Shown in pieces: positions 20,808 to 32,325 of a DNA stretch of 64,000 bases; position 1 is the first letter of the stretch, and the number at the start of each line of letters is the position of its first letter. The stretch covers positions 61,607,776 to 61,671,775 of the forward strand of contig NC_092642.1 in the NCBI RefSeq assembly GCF_039555335.1, given 5' to 3'. The stretch is from Amphiura filiformis. Taxonomy: Eukaryota; Echinodermata; Ophiuroidea; Amphilepidida; Amphiuridae. The position numbers and the translations under genes were made by a program. The notes below the pieces were generated by a model. The model saw only the letters and a list, made by a program, of their open reading frames with translations. It was not told the origin of the DNA and searched no databases.

Positions 20808-22560
20808 ATGAAGTGGTGGATAATGATGCCAAAACGCAAGGGTGATAAAGGTACTGAGTCAGACTCACTGCAGAAACGTCCTCCTGTAAATTGTATTTTA
20901 CATGTGAGTGGTATTGAGCATCTAGATTTTACGCCGCTCAGTAAAGTAAGTGGCTCTGCCACTGACAAGCTGGCTCAGCTACATATGACATTCGCGACAA
21001 AAGACACATTGAACCTCATGATTCACCCTATCGTATGGATGATGTCTGTAATCACATTCCGGAGAGTCTTGCTGGTGTAGATTCAGAAACAATTTGGATA
21101 TCATCGAGGCTGCTACCAAAACTTTACTAAAAATCAATATCGTTTGAAATGTAGTGCAGGAACTAATGAAGCTTCAACATCACAATCCTCTTGTAACCGT
21201 AAATTACCATTATCAACTGCCATGCGACTGTTCCTCCAGAATGTATCTTTTGTGAAAGACTGGAAATGAAAGTGTCTGGAAAGACTGAGAGATGCATCAA
21301 ATTCCCAGCATTCAAGGACAAAGACGGAGCATTTAAGGAGCCTAATTGGAAACAGATTGAGCCTCGGACACTAGAATCGACTATATCGTCTACATAGCAT
21401 GGTGCAAGGTGAGGACCTGTTTGCAAGAGAGGCGAATTTCCACTATTCCTGTCGCGATTCTTTCAACACGAAGTACACAACTTACCTGTGTAATGAAGCG
21501 AAAGCGACAATTGAAACAGAGCAGGATCGTAAAGCTGCTGCACATCTGCTAGCATTCACTGTTGTCCTTGATTTCTTTCAAGACCGAGTTGTTGGGCAGA
21601 AGGTTATGTTACTTACATCGCTGAGTCTTCTGTACAATCATACAAGAGTTTGAAAGAAGTGGCTTCCCCAATCCAGTGACAAGCTGAAGGTCCGACTTGA
21701 GAACCATGATATTCATGACTCGATCACCTTTGCCAAGTTTTATCCGGGTGACAAAGGCTATATCACCTACAACCTGGTCCACGGTGCCATCATCTCTGTC
21801 GCAGACGCGGTGACTTATTCATATAAGCTGGGGTTCAAAGATAAGTATAAGGATGTGGTCCTGTTTCTTCTACCAAACTACCAAAGCACATGCTGCACTA
21901 GTATCGGGCACCTCTATAGAAGCAAACAACTCACCACTATCTTCAGTAATCTGGGTCACTGTGAGACATGCAACTTCGCCTTAGGAATTAGAGACAGTGC
22001 TGGCTAAGGTTTCCACATAATACTCCGCAGATCATTACCAGCGCAGCAAGGGAAACGATGTGTTTCATCTCGTATGGGACAATCTAAACAAAACAATGAC
22101 GAATATCCATGGCTAAAATGTTGTGAACAGCACTGGTGGGATGTGAAACCCGGGTTTGATACCACTAACCAGGATCGAACTCTCCCTTTCTACGCGCGGA
22201 GCAAGGTGCGCTCCTTAAGGTAGATACACCCAAGACCATGGCTCCTGATCCTGTTCACATCTGTGGAAGCTATTGGGAGAAGCAACCTGTCCCAGGGTTT
22301 GGTGGCTGATCTCATTACCAGTGGCTGCCTACGTAGTGTATTGACAGGGAAGGCATATGCAAAAGCACTGTTCTGCCTCTAAACATTTGGTGAAGCCGGT
22401 AAAGCGCTTGTTAATTGAGCGATTCATTGAGGAGGAGAACGTTGAGGTCACCAACCCCAAGACCTTGCTGAATCTCGTACAGACATGTACTCCTCGTGAG
22501 ACCCTCGACCTCGCTTTACAGGACCCCTCCACTTTTCCCACGCTTGTGAAGTATGTCACA
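20808..22560 (+). pseudogene. Academ-like transposon protein, N-terminal and middle part
   Basis: Starts KRKGDKGTESDS and then, across frame changes, shows a GYHRGCYQNFTKNQYR motif (21090-21140), a Cys-x2-Cys block (PPECIFCERLE, about 21235), KEPNWKQIEPR, FHYSCRDSF, a VWDNLNKTMTNIHG block (22075-22115) and KPGFDTTNQDRT. Near 22311 it jumps to DLITSGCLRSVLTGKAYAKA, skipping middle sequence kept in the minus-strand copy, and ends at about 22560. Numerous frameshifts. These blocks are familiar from a large family of invertebrate transposon-derived proteins; the function of this part is not known to me. Confidence 0.6.
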
Positions 22561-23660
22561 TGAAGATAAGGACATACTCCTGACCCACTTGGATGGTGGC
22601 ATCCTCTGACCATTTTAGAAACTCCTTGAAAGTCGAGTATTCGGTGAAGGGGTGATGGATAGGGGTGAAATAGGTGATAGTTGACTTTATTTGGGGTTTC
22701 ACACCGGTAGCTGAGAGGAAGCCACCAAACCCTGGGACAGGCTGCTTCTCCCCACTGCTTCCCGTGTAAATGACCAGACACGATATTCTTTGAGATGCAT
22801 GTTGAGTACATTTCGCTATTTATCGTGGGCGGAGTGAACACGGTTCCCTCAGGAAATTTGGGCCCGACTTGACTACAGATATGAACAGAAGCCATGGTCT
22901 CGGGTATATCTACGCTCGTAGAGAGGGAGAGTCCGACCCTGGTTAGTTAGTGGTATCAAACCCGGGTTTCATATCTTGTATCGTTATCCCACCAGTGCTG
23001 TTCACCACGTTTGACCCATGAATATTCGTCATTGTTTTGTTTAGATTGTCCCATTCGAGATGAAGCACATCCTTTTCCTCGCCGGTAATGATCTGCGGAG
23101 TAAGGGATGTGGAAACCTCATCAAGATCCTTGGCCAGCACTGTCTCAAGTTCCAAGGCGAAGTTATATTGTCTCAGTGTCACAGTTATATCCAGCTTACT
23201 GAGAATAGTGGCGAGTTGTTTGCTTCTGTAGAGGTGCCGGATGATAGTGCAGAGCAGTATATGTGCTTTGGTAGTGTCCAGTCACCGCGTCTGCGACAGA
23301 GATGCTGCCGCTGTAGACCAGGTTGTTGGTGATATACCCTTTGTCACCTAGATGAAATTTGGCATAGGCGATCGAGTCATGGATAATGTGGTTCTCAAGT
23401 AGGACCTTCAGCTTCTCATTCGCCTCTCTTGCAAAGATGTCCTCACCTAGCACCATGCTATGTAGACGATGTAGACGATGTAGTCCTAGTTCTAGTGCCC
23501 GAGGCTCAATCTGTTTCCAAGTAGGCTCCTTAAATGCTCCGTCTTTGTCCTTGAATACTGGGAATTTGATGCATCTCTCAGTCTTTCCAGACACTTTAAT
23601 TTCCAGTTTTTCACAAAAGATACATTCTGGATACATAACTATGCTACGATTTTTAGTTCA
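22561..23660 (-). pseudogene. Second, inverted copy of the Academ-like N-terminal/middle part
   Basis: Read from 23660 down, it repeats PECIFCEKLEIKVSGKTE, GAFKEPTWKQIEPRALE, SMVLGEDIFAREAN, EWDNLNKTMTNIHG and KPGFDTT, then the middle blocks FTPPTINSEMYST and, in another frame, SEDATIQVGQEYVLI at about 22610-22570. It meets the plus-strand copy tail-to-tail near 22560. The 188-codon frame at 22329-22895 is a mosaic of this and antisense of the other copy, not a gene. Confidence 0.6.
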
Positions 23661-23815
23661 CTAACACCAGTTCTAGCTAATAATAAGTTAAGTCATGCAC
23701 CTAGAAGAGAAAATAGTAAATAAATCAATAATATCAAAATATCCTTCTCAATGTACCAAAAAGAGCTCCTATTATATACAGATGAGTATGCCTTAAAGAT
23801 ACTATTTTTAGTAAT

Positions 23816-23945
23816 ATTTTGCATTTTAATGTATCCAACATGTTTAAATCATGAAAATAACCCTTTTAATTGATTGCTCATGTCCACATTATCCCGAAAA
23901 ATGGGGTCATTTGTCTGCCTATGATGTCTAGTTCAAAAGTTATGT
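23816..23945 (-). repeat. Inverted partial subterminal unit
   Basis: Reverse complement of about 20490-20632, ending in 'ttcaaaagttatgtca'. It places the start of the inverted copy. The junction at 23946 leads straight into inverted XPG-like sequence, so internal DNA was lost. Confidence 0.85.
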
Positions 23946-24840
23946 CACCAGAAGTTGGAGGGATTTTATCAATCCCCCTGGTTGGCTCTTGAAGCGTTTC
24001 CATCTCAGTTTTTCAGCTGTGTTGGCCTGTAGGTCATTTTTTGTGCCCATGATTCTGCACAAAAACCTCTCACAGCCTGAAACAACACTTTGAGAAGGCA
24101 TTTCTACATCACCAAGTTCACTCAGTGCTGTGAGTTCTTCAGGTGTTGCTTCAGTGAAGGCCTTGAAGGCAGTATTCTTGTCTATACCTTTGATATGTCC
24201 ACACGTGTCGCATCCGGTTAAACAATGAAATCCCGGAAGCGCTGCTGCTGAACGGGTCTGGAATATTTGGATTTACCAAAAGGTTTTGACTCCAAACATA
24301 TGCGCCCGCAGAATGCGTTGATGCCACGCACCAGAAGTTTGAGGGATTTTATCAATCCCTCCTTGTTGGCGCTTGAAGCGTTACCATCTCAGCTGTGTTG
24401 GCCTGCAGGTCATTTTTTGTGCCAATGAGCCTGCACAAGAACCTCTCACAGTCTGAAACAACACTTTGAGAAGGCATTTCTGCATCACCAAGTTGACTCA
24501 GTGCTGTGAGTTCTTCAGGTGTTGCTTCAGTAGAGGCCTTGAAGGCAGTCATTTTGCCCATACCTCTGATATGTCCACATGTGTCGCATCCTGTTAAACA
24601 ATGAAATTCCGGAAGCGCTTGATGTCCCAAGACGGATATGTATTGGCTTCAGCAAGATTTTCCTTATGTTGTCACCTGTTCCCATAAGCATGGTTGTCGG
24701 TTGTCTGAAGACCAAGAACCGTGAGTCTTCGAAGAGCAAAACGGCAAAACTTCAACGGCAAAACTTTGTTTGCCAGGTAGATTGAGAGCATGTAGCATGA
24801 TTAGAGTGTCTGCTTTCTCTTGTGTACTAACACCTGTCGA
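23946..24840 (-). pseudogene. Inverted XPG-like nuclease fragments (two, tandem)
   Basis: Two partial copies in tandem, about 23946-24345 and 24330-24840, are reverse complements of parts of 25140-25730. Both encode FHCLTGCDTCGHI and the following KTAFKA..TEAT segment. The second extends upstream to traces of STQEKADTLIMLHA near 24815. They are broken and lack the rest of the protein. Confidence 0.65.
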
Positions 24841-25989
24841 TGGCTGGCATCATTCATGTTGGTTTTCACATGCAGACGTGTTATAGTGACTATGAAGGTT
24901 GCCATGTCATCTTTGATAATTATGGAAGAGAAAACTCAATCAAAGATATAATCAGACGTCGCAAGTTAGGAGTCCAAGAATCAGCGAGAGCCTACATTGG
25001 TGCTGACACAACCCTATTTTTGGCTAACAATGAAACTAAGGACTCCCTCACACTCTACCTGGCAAACAAAGTTGGAAGATTCCAGTAGTCACTGTAACAT
25101 GTGTACATGTGCACAGCAACATGAATGATGCTCAGCCATCGACAGGTGTTAGTACACAAGAGGAAGCAGATACTCTAATCATGCTACATGCAACAGAGAT
25201 CGCTGAAGCTGGAAAGAATGTCCATATCATGACCTAAGATACAGATGTTATGGTCCTTGCTCTTCGAAGACTCACGGTTCATGGTCTTCAGACAACCATG
25301 CTTATGAGAACAGGTGACAACAGAAAGAAAATCTTGCTGAAACCATTACATATCCGTCTTCGGACATCAAAAGCAGCAGCACTTCCGGGATTTCATTGTT
25401 TAACCGGATGCGACACGTGTGGACATATCAAAGGTATAGGCAAGAAGACTGCCTTCAAGGCCTTCACTGAAGCAACAACTGAGGAACTCACAGCACTGAG
25501 TGAACTTGGTGATGCAGAAGTGCCTTCTCAAAGTGTTGTTTCAGGCTGTGAGAGGTTTTTGTGCAGGCTCATGGGCACAAAATATGACCTACAGGCCAAC
25601 ACAGCTGAAAAACTGAGATGGAAATCCCTCCAACTTCTGGTGCGTGGCATCAACACATTCTGCGGGCGCATATGCAAGCATATGTTTGGAGTCAAGACCT
25701 TGTGGTAAATCCAAATATTCCAGACCCGTTCAAGCTTGAATGGTCGAGTGATGCAGATAGCATTCCAGTACCTATCCTGACAGACATTGCAATAGTTCCT
25801 GTGTCTGTTGTCAAGCTTGTTAGGTGCGGATGTGGAATAAGCAAATGCTCCAGAAGATGTTCCTGCAGACGACACAATCTGACTTGTACAGAAGCATATG
25901 CTTGTGAAGCAGATGAAGAGTGTATCAATACAGCTGTGCACCAAACTGAGGAACTTGAAATTACTGATAACGTAGATGATTATAACTAG
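24841..25989 (+). pseudogene. Academ-like protein, XPG-like nuclease and Cys-rich finger
   Basis: In order: YEGCHVIFDNYGRENSIKD (24885-24945), ETKDSLTLYLANKV (25030-25075, then a stop), EEADTLIMLHATEIA (25160-25205), a TAA within MT-stop-DTDVMVLALRRL (25230-25270), then an open frame 25250-25708 with LPGFHCLTGCDTCGHI and KGIGKKTAFKAF. The GCD..xxIKGIGKKTA string matches the helix-three-turn-helix/active-site style of FEN1/XPG nucleases. From 25618 another frame gives a Cys-rich tail, CGCGISKCSRRCSC then CTEAYAC, like the finger ascribed to Academ. This is the most complete C-terminal half in the composite, but it has a nonsense codon and frame changes. Confidence 0.65.
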
Positions 25990-26735
25990 GCATTTAAATG
26001 CCTCAAGGTCAGCTCTATCATAAATGTCTAAAAATGAATTACAATATTGAAATTTCAGCTTTTAAAAACATGATTTTCTGCATTTCATTGCATAAATGCT
26101 GAAAAATTATTCTTAGCCAATTTCAAGACACTTTGGCGGCCATTTTGAAAGGTGAAATACGCCTATATTCTCCTTAAACAATGTTGTTGCACTACTTTAA
26201 GATGTTTACAATCATTTTCTTATCTCTGACAGAAATGAGATACATGTATTTTACTCTCAATGATAGTAATTGCCTAAAGCGGTAGGCCATATTTTACTTA
26301 AAGGCGGCCATTTTGGATTTAGAGGCCATCTTGGATTGGAGAAAATGGACCAAATTAAGTTTTTAGTTCTCAGTGGATTCTCAGAAACATAAGTAGTGAA
26401 AATAATCAGCAAAAAGGAAAGAAATCAATGTCCTTATAGCTGGCAGACCATTTTAGACCAATTGGCGGCCATTTTGGATTTGGCAGCCATCTTGGATTCT
26501 AGAAAATTACCCTAATTATGTTCTTAGTGGATTTTGACGATCAAAATAATAAATAATCATTAAGAAAAATATGACTTTGTGTGCTTTCGGGACAAATATG
26601 ACTTAAAAAAGGCTAAATATAGTGGCCATTTTGAATTAATGGAACCAACTCAGGTTTTGTTCGTAGGGGTATTCAGAAGCTAAAAAGCATTGGTTCCACT
26701 AATGTAGCAAATTTTGCACTGGGTTACGTAACACC
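25990..26735. repeat. Right non-coding end of the Academ-like composite
   Basis: Contains four copies of (G)GCGGCCAT(T/C)TTGGA-like strings (26132, 26304, 26464, 26611), same orientation as those at 20064-20470. No coding sequence. It ends at about 26735, where unit homology resumes (ttatgtaataagttctc). Confidence 0.65.
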
Positions 26736-27541
26736 ATGTACTATTTATGTAATAAGTTCTCATAGACAGAACAAGGAAAGTCTCAAATCACATTCATTGC
26801 AGTTGTCCACAGAAGAGAATCATATCTTAACATAATGATATTTTGTTGTAGAGTGGTCGATGGAGAGAAGTGATAGAATATCTAAACGGGACAATTTCGC
26901 ATCCTTGTGAAATCGCGAAAGCTACCCTACTTCCTCAAACCTCGAAAGTAGTATTAACATGATTAATCGAAAGTAATCATGGTAATTGTCTTACTTTCCC
27001 ACTTAATTTGCAGATTACGTGCCGGCTATATAAAGACTCAGAAACAAGCCTTGATATGACGGGGCTAGTCTAGAAAGAAGAGAGGTTAATTTAAAAGGAA
27101 CTTTCATGTTCCTATCACGAAATATTGTCCCAAGGGGTCCATGCTGACACCATGCTGACCCATAGGGTTATACTGGGGTCCAAAAATTTTACCATGTCAA
27201 TAATACTCCTTGATCCTATCGCTATGGTAATTAATAGCTAATCAGATTTCAAAGTTTTTCATAGTATAATTCCAAGAAAAAAACTCCCTTTTTTCCATAC
27301 AGTTTCGGCAATCCACTGTTGACGCCCTCAGGATCAATTGGTTGTAGAGTTTTTTTCTTGGAATTATACTATGAAAAACTTTGAAATCTGAATATTGTAT
27401 TCCTGATGAATCTCTTCAAAAAAAAAAAATACAAAAATGATAGCTAATCAGCTATACGGGGCGGGGACGGTCCCCGGTTGCAATAACGTCCACGGTTGAA
27501 ATGTATAGTTTCAGGAAAACGGCCACGTTTGACGGCAAACG
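26736..27541. repeat. Duplicated-unit segment (end of unit 2)
   Basis: Matches 6130-6707 with high identity, apart from the hairpin insertion at 27246-27439. No gene. It provides the empty site for the gypsy insertion. Confidence 0.8.
27246..27439. mobile_element. Hairpin retroposon with 12-bp target duplication
   Basis: Flanked by perfect 12-bp repeats ATAGCTAATCAG (27234-27245, 27440-27451); unit 1 at about 6600 has the site once. A perfect 44-bp inverted repeat (27243-27286 and 27347-27390) encloses a 60-bp loop. The right end is A-rich (cttcaaaaaaaaaaaa then tacaaaaatg). A long TSD and A-tail point to target-primed reverse transcription of an RNA, though a MITE with a long TSD cannot be excluded. 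Confidence 0.7.
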
Positions 27542-27639
27542 CATACGCACACACAAAGTGATAGAAACCACTTTATATTATTATATTATAATTTAAAAGA
27601 GTGTTCCAACCATCGCACCATCAGCTTAATATGTCATGC

Positions 27640-28600
27640 AAGTAAGGTTCTGCTAAAGATTATCATCAGAAGGCTGAAGCTAAAACCAGGAGATTTCTGA
27701 GGAGCAGGCTGGCCTTCGAGAAGGAAGAGGGACTAGAGACCAGATCGTACACACCAGGAATATAATTGAGAAGTGTAAAGCTCACAGACTACCACTTTAT
27801 ATGTGCTTCATTGACTACAGCAATGCCTTTGACTGTGTCAGCCATCCCCAATTGTGGAAGACAATGAAAAGGATGGGATTCCCTTGTCACGTTATTTATC
27901 TTATTAGTCAACTATATGAGGACCAGGAATCTGCAATCAGGACAAGTAATGGAGATACTGAATGGTTCAATATTGGAAGAGGGCTGAGACAACAAAGCTG
28001 TTTAACATTTATTCAGAGGTCATATGAGAGAAGCTTTGGACGGGTTTACTGGTGGAGTCAAATTTGGCGGTAGCAGTATCCCATTATCACAAATCTACGC
28101 TATGCTGATGATACCATCCTAATATGTAGCAGTAGAGAGGAACTGCTGGCCCTTTTGAAATGCATCAAGGAAGCCAGTGAGGAGAAAGGCCTTCTTCTAA
28201 ATGCCAAGAAGGCTAAAGTAATGGTTATTGATAGACATGGAACTGGAGAGGACTTTTTGATAGATGGTCAAAAGATCGAGGAGGTTAAACAATTTGAATA
28301 CCTGGGTTCAATTATAGACAACAAAGGTGATAGATCAAAAGAAGATTAGCTATGGCAAGGACAACCACTCAGAGTATGTCAAATATCTGGAAGATTCGTG
28401 GTTTATCAATCAACCTCAAGGTACGGTTACTTCGTGCAACAGTCTTCTCAATTGCTACATATGAGTGCGAATCCTGGGCAATGACAAAGAATGGCAGGAA
28501 GAAGATAGATGCATTTTAGATGTGGTGCTATAGAAGGCTGTTAGGTGTATCTTGGAAAGACAAGAAGACAAATATCTGGTCGAGTTCCCCGATCGAGTGA
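27640..28600 (+). pseudogene. Non-LTR retrotransposon RT remnant (unit 3)
   Basis: Near-identical to 13480-14400 but slightly better kept: CFIDYSNAFDCVSHPQLWK, the YADD box (tatgctgatgat, about 28100) and the LLLNAKKAKVMV...YLGSIIDNKGDRSKED block are readable. Frame changes and stops remain. It resembles the RT palm domain of RTE/BovB-like elements. Confidence 0.78.
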
Positions 28601-30718
28601 TATGGCCGGCACATCTCGTGCACGTGTATCGTTGAAGCAGTGACGTATAATCTGTGCGTATATATCGCTATTCGTGTTACGTCTTATTTATACGTCCCAG
28701 CTGCATGAAGTTCAATAACGACCCAGCAAACACACGTTATACAGAAAATAGTTCGGGTTATAAAGGATAGAAAAACATTTTAATAACATTCATAAAACAT
28801 TTTTGAAAAAGTAATGTAAAACATTCAAACACAATGTTATGTAGTTATTGACCAAATATTTTGCAAAAATGTTTACCCAAAATTATTTACAATTATGCTC
28901 AATACAGATAAGTTGGGAGGAGGGAAAGGGCTGGGTGCGGGAGGGGGTATAAACAGTCTTCATACTAAAAGCTGGCTTTGTTATACTAAATTACAGTAAG
29001 TTATTTTTTCAAGGTACCCATCTGTAATTGTTAGTCTCCTCAGAGGGTCCATATATTCTATATATTTCCAGCCCCCGTTGTATCAGCCCCTTCCAATCCA
29101 TGAATCCTTATCGCGTTGTGGAATGATGCAATTGGTTGTGTTAGCTTGCTCTTTCATCCAATTGTACATGTTTTAAATCACAGAATGTCGCACGGAAGTT
29201 ATCGTTTGCTTCCCGAAATTCGACGTCTTTTATAATGTCAAACTTCTTGTTATAAATAACGGACTATGCCGTGCCTAAACTGGTCCAAACTTGACCGTTT
29301 TGTAAAGTTCTAATACGAAGCTAGATGAGTAGCCAATTCGGCCTGTTTGAGTTCGAGGATCTGAGAATTGATGCCCCTTTCTGCTTAATACGTTTGTAGT
29401 GCTCTCGCTTTTGGTCAATTTCTGATTAACTTAGTGTTCCAAACAGCGGTTGTTTACGTGCCGACTTCTCCATCAGGATGAACCATAAACAAAATGTAGT
29501 AAATTTGTAATTCATCGTCTGTCAAGTTTTGTTGATTGTTATGGTCACTAATGACCCAGGCCAAAATCACCTGCTTCCGAGTTCACGCAACAGCAAACAC
29601 ACAAACACACTGTTTATTATGTAGAACAGCTTATAATTATTTATTAATTAGTGCAGCATGGCTGTCAGATCCTTATACAATATTACAACAATTACTTTAC
29701 AATAAAGCTTTCTTAAAAAAAGGTTACTTAGCTAAGCCTGGAGATCTTGGTTGGCTGACTTTCTGATGAGATTCCCTTGATGGTCTCAGTTCTTGATCCA
29801 AGATCCGGCAATGTCCGCGATCCTGTCTATCCAAGGTAAACCCCTGGTTTACCACATTCTCAGTCCAAAGTCCTGATGACTATATTTTCACTACCCTAGC
29901 TGATATGCTAGTGTTCTCCAAATGGTCTTCTATGTTGACCATACGCTCCTCTCTCGGAGATCTCTTGAGCAAGCTTTCCGCTCCACTTGACAGACAGATA
30001 GCACACTATGTTAGTCCAGCAAAATATCACAGTTCGGTGATGGAGATATTTCAGTCTGCTGCTTTTGTAAGTCGACAAACAATGAAGCACTCTTGGCTTT
30101 CACCACCGCCCTTGGCGTATTTAATTCTCTCCAACACACACACCCCCCCACACACACCCCCACCCCCACACCCCCACACACAAGAACCGCGAACCGAAGT
30201 TTGAAGACTTCAATGGTAACTTTGTACCAATACTGGCTAACATAAGTTTCACAGAGTTTCCCGTCTGCTCAAGTCTGCTGCCAAGACAAATTTCTCGCCA
30301 GGCCTTATATCTAATTTTTACCTATTCTAGAACAATCTTAATATGAGCCAATCAGGCTCATTATTCTGTATAGTTAGTTAAATATCAAATATATCATTTT
30401 TAATCATTTGCCATAAAATGCGTATTACATTGCGAATTTAAAAAAATCAAAATTATTTGATATCAGAAAGACATTCTTCGTATTCAGAATGCAATTCGAT
30501 ATGTCTGATGTGCTCTCATGTTCCACAAAAAATACTGTCCAAATGTTCATACCCCATCCCTTAAGTTCACGTTTTGCATGTAAGCAAATTTATTTTGAAT
30601 TTTGAAAATGTACACATTTTGGACGCAAAATATGTATGCTGGCTATACTGGCCTGTGTGGATTTATCATAACGGGGACGATACATAAGTTGGTGCGTGAA
30701 CCAAGCTATTTCTTGTTG
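28601..30718. repeat. Duplicated-unit non-coding segment (unit 3)
   Basis: Nearly identical to 14401-16525. It carries the same half foldback (30410-30550) and a C/A-rich microsatellite at 30134-30182. No gene. Confidence 0.8.
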
Positions 30719-31324
30719 TCACTTTGAAATCAAAATTTCGTATGCCATGACCACAGAATGAAATCGGAATAATTCTATAAATGGATAAAGCACATATATT
30801 AAAATGAGGTTGCCTTTATCGCCATACACATAGCCGAGAGTTTTTCATGCGCTTGATTTCAGAGGGGCGTAAGTTCATAACAGAAACAGCCATGCAGAAA
30901 ATGAACAAGCGTACCGGGACGTAGGCCTACTTACAATAGAATATCGATCCACGGTCAAGACATGAAAAGGCTATGAAACTTGGCTTAGCTCGTGCCCGGA
31001 GCTCGGATGCCGGGGGGGGTGGCTGGCACAAGCCGTTTTCGGCAATGTTCACAAGGATTTTATAAATTTTAAAATTGATTGGGGGCACTTCGTCAAGCTA
31101 CGCTCTGGAAAATGTGTTGATTTTGAATTTATAGCCTTGATATCTTTGATGAAATCAATGCTGCTATTCCCCTGATTTATACAATGTAAGGGTAGGCAAC
31201 AAAAAGCAATTATTTGTAAATCGAATTTGGGATGAAAATCAACAAGACAGACTTAGCAGGCCTACAAATTTATGAATTATATCAAGTGAAAAACAATCAA
31301 TCACGATTCACTGCACTCAGCGAA

Positions 31325-31507
31325 TCAATCAAATAAAACTAAAAAGAAAGGAGCAAGAAAGAATAAAGAAATAGTGAAAAAGAGAAAGAAAGAGAGAGAA
31401 AGAAAATGAACGAAAAAGAAAGAAAAAAGAAATGAAAAAATAAAAGCAGAAAAGAAAAGAGGAAAGAAAGGAAGTAAAAATGAGAAAAGAGAGAAAAAAA
31501 AAGAAAA
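31325..31507. repeat. Purine-rich (AAAG)n-type tract
   Basis: About 180 bp of almost only A and G on the plus strand. The minus-strand open frames in it (Phe/Ser/Leu-rich) are low-complexity artefacts. Confidence 0.9.
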
Positions 31508-31510
31508 TTG

Positions 31511-31590
31511 AGCCACACGGAGACTCGAACCCACAAAAATAGTTCATATTAGATTCCCAGTCCAACGCTCTATCCACTCGGCCATAGATC
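31511..31590 (-). other. tRNA-like relic (SINE head or tRNA pseudogene)
   Basis: The minus strand shows an A-box-like TGGCCGAGTGG, an anticodon-arm-like TTGGA-CTGGGAA-TCTAA (loop GGG at the anticodon position), a longish variable part and a B-box-like GGTTCGAGTCT. The acceptor arms do not pair and the T-stem is mostly unpaired, so it is not a working tRNA gene. A pyrimidine-rich tail follows on this strand, as in some SINEs. Confidence 0.45.
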
Positions 31591-32325
31591 AGCTTACGCA
31601 ATTGACTGTTCTCAAAGCGGATGATATAACTATAATTGGATGCAACAATTACATGATTACAATCGCGTCCGCATTATGGCTCTTAGAATAAACACGCATG
31701 TCGGCGCTGAAATTTTGAACGAACTGATGGAGAAAAACCTCGTTTTTTGCAAAACTAGCTTCAATTTGGAGTGAAAATCAAATGGAATAGCAGTTGGCAG
31801 AATGTTGAGAAATAATGTAGGTATTCAGATGTCTAAATTAACGTCTCGTAATCAAGATATCGATAATTTCACAAACCAGCTTTTTCTCAAGTAAATTCTC
31901 CAAAATTTTCCCCCAAAACGGGCTTTTAAAATTTAATCGGTACTGTATTTGGTTCTTCCCCATGGCAACATTATTTCTTTGATCGATTTGTAATACAATA
32001 CGAAAAAGAAGAAAACAATCGCTCGGTTTGGATTTATACGGAGCGCACATTTGAAAAAAAAAAAACCTCATGGAACGTGTTTTTGATCTTGTGAACATGG
32101 TGGGTAAAAATGCTTTAAACGAAGGATTTTCAAATTTATTCTAATAATTTGTATATAACACACACAAAAATGTTAAGCTACATCCAATGCACCAACATTT
32201 CACTCGCTGCGATATTTGATTACTGAGAAAACTCTGTTTTAGAGAACAGCTTTATACGTCTTTTATACGTTTTTTATACGTCTCTTTGTGTAACCTTAAT
32301 ACCGGACTTATTTTACTACCGTGAT

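Larger units (their letters stand above)
19932..26735. mobile_element. Academ-like DNA transposon composite, rearranged
   Basis: This 6.8-kb block interrupts the duplicated unit: homology to unit 3 stops at about 19931 (= 38628) and resumes at about 26736 (= 39105), with about 475 bp of unit sequence missing. Inside are broken, inverted and partly duplicated pieces of one transposon protein: an N-terminal Cys/His region, a middle region, a flap-endonuclease (XPG)-like region and a C-terminal Cys-rich finger. XPG nuclease plus a Cys-rich finger is the hallmark reported for Academ transposons. Subterminal copies of GGCGGCCATYTTGGATT occur on both sides. Clear terminal inverted repeats were not found. 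All coding copies are interrupted. Confidence 0.6.
30831..32295. mobile_element. 1.47-kb insertion in otopetrin copy C
   Basis: Copies A, B and D are uninterrupted at this point. The insert begins tagccgagag and ends with repeats of 'tatacgtcttttatacg' and 'gtgtaacct'. The last 130 bp resemble 49255-49380. It contains a purine-rich tract and a tRNA-like segment. No protein-coding frame is seen. Class unknown. Confidence 0.6.

Noticed and set aside
22329-22895. 188-codon minus-strand open frame
   Set aside because: It crosses the tail-to-tail junction of two transposon copies and is antisense to one of them; the recognisable blocks are in other frames.
31511-31590. Functional tRNA gene
   Set aside because: A and B box-like strings are present, but acceptor arms do not pair and the T-stem is mostly mismatched.
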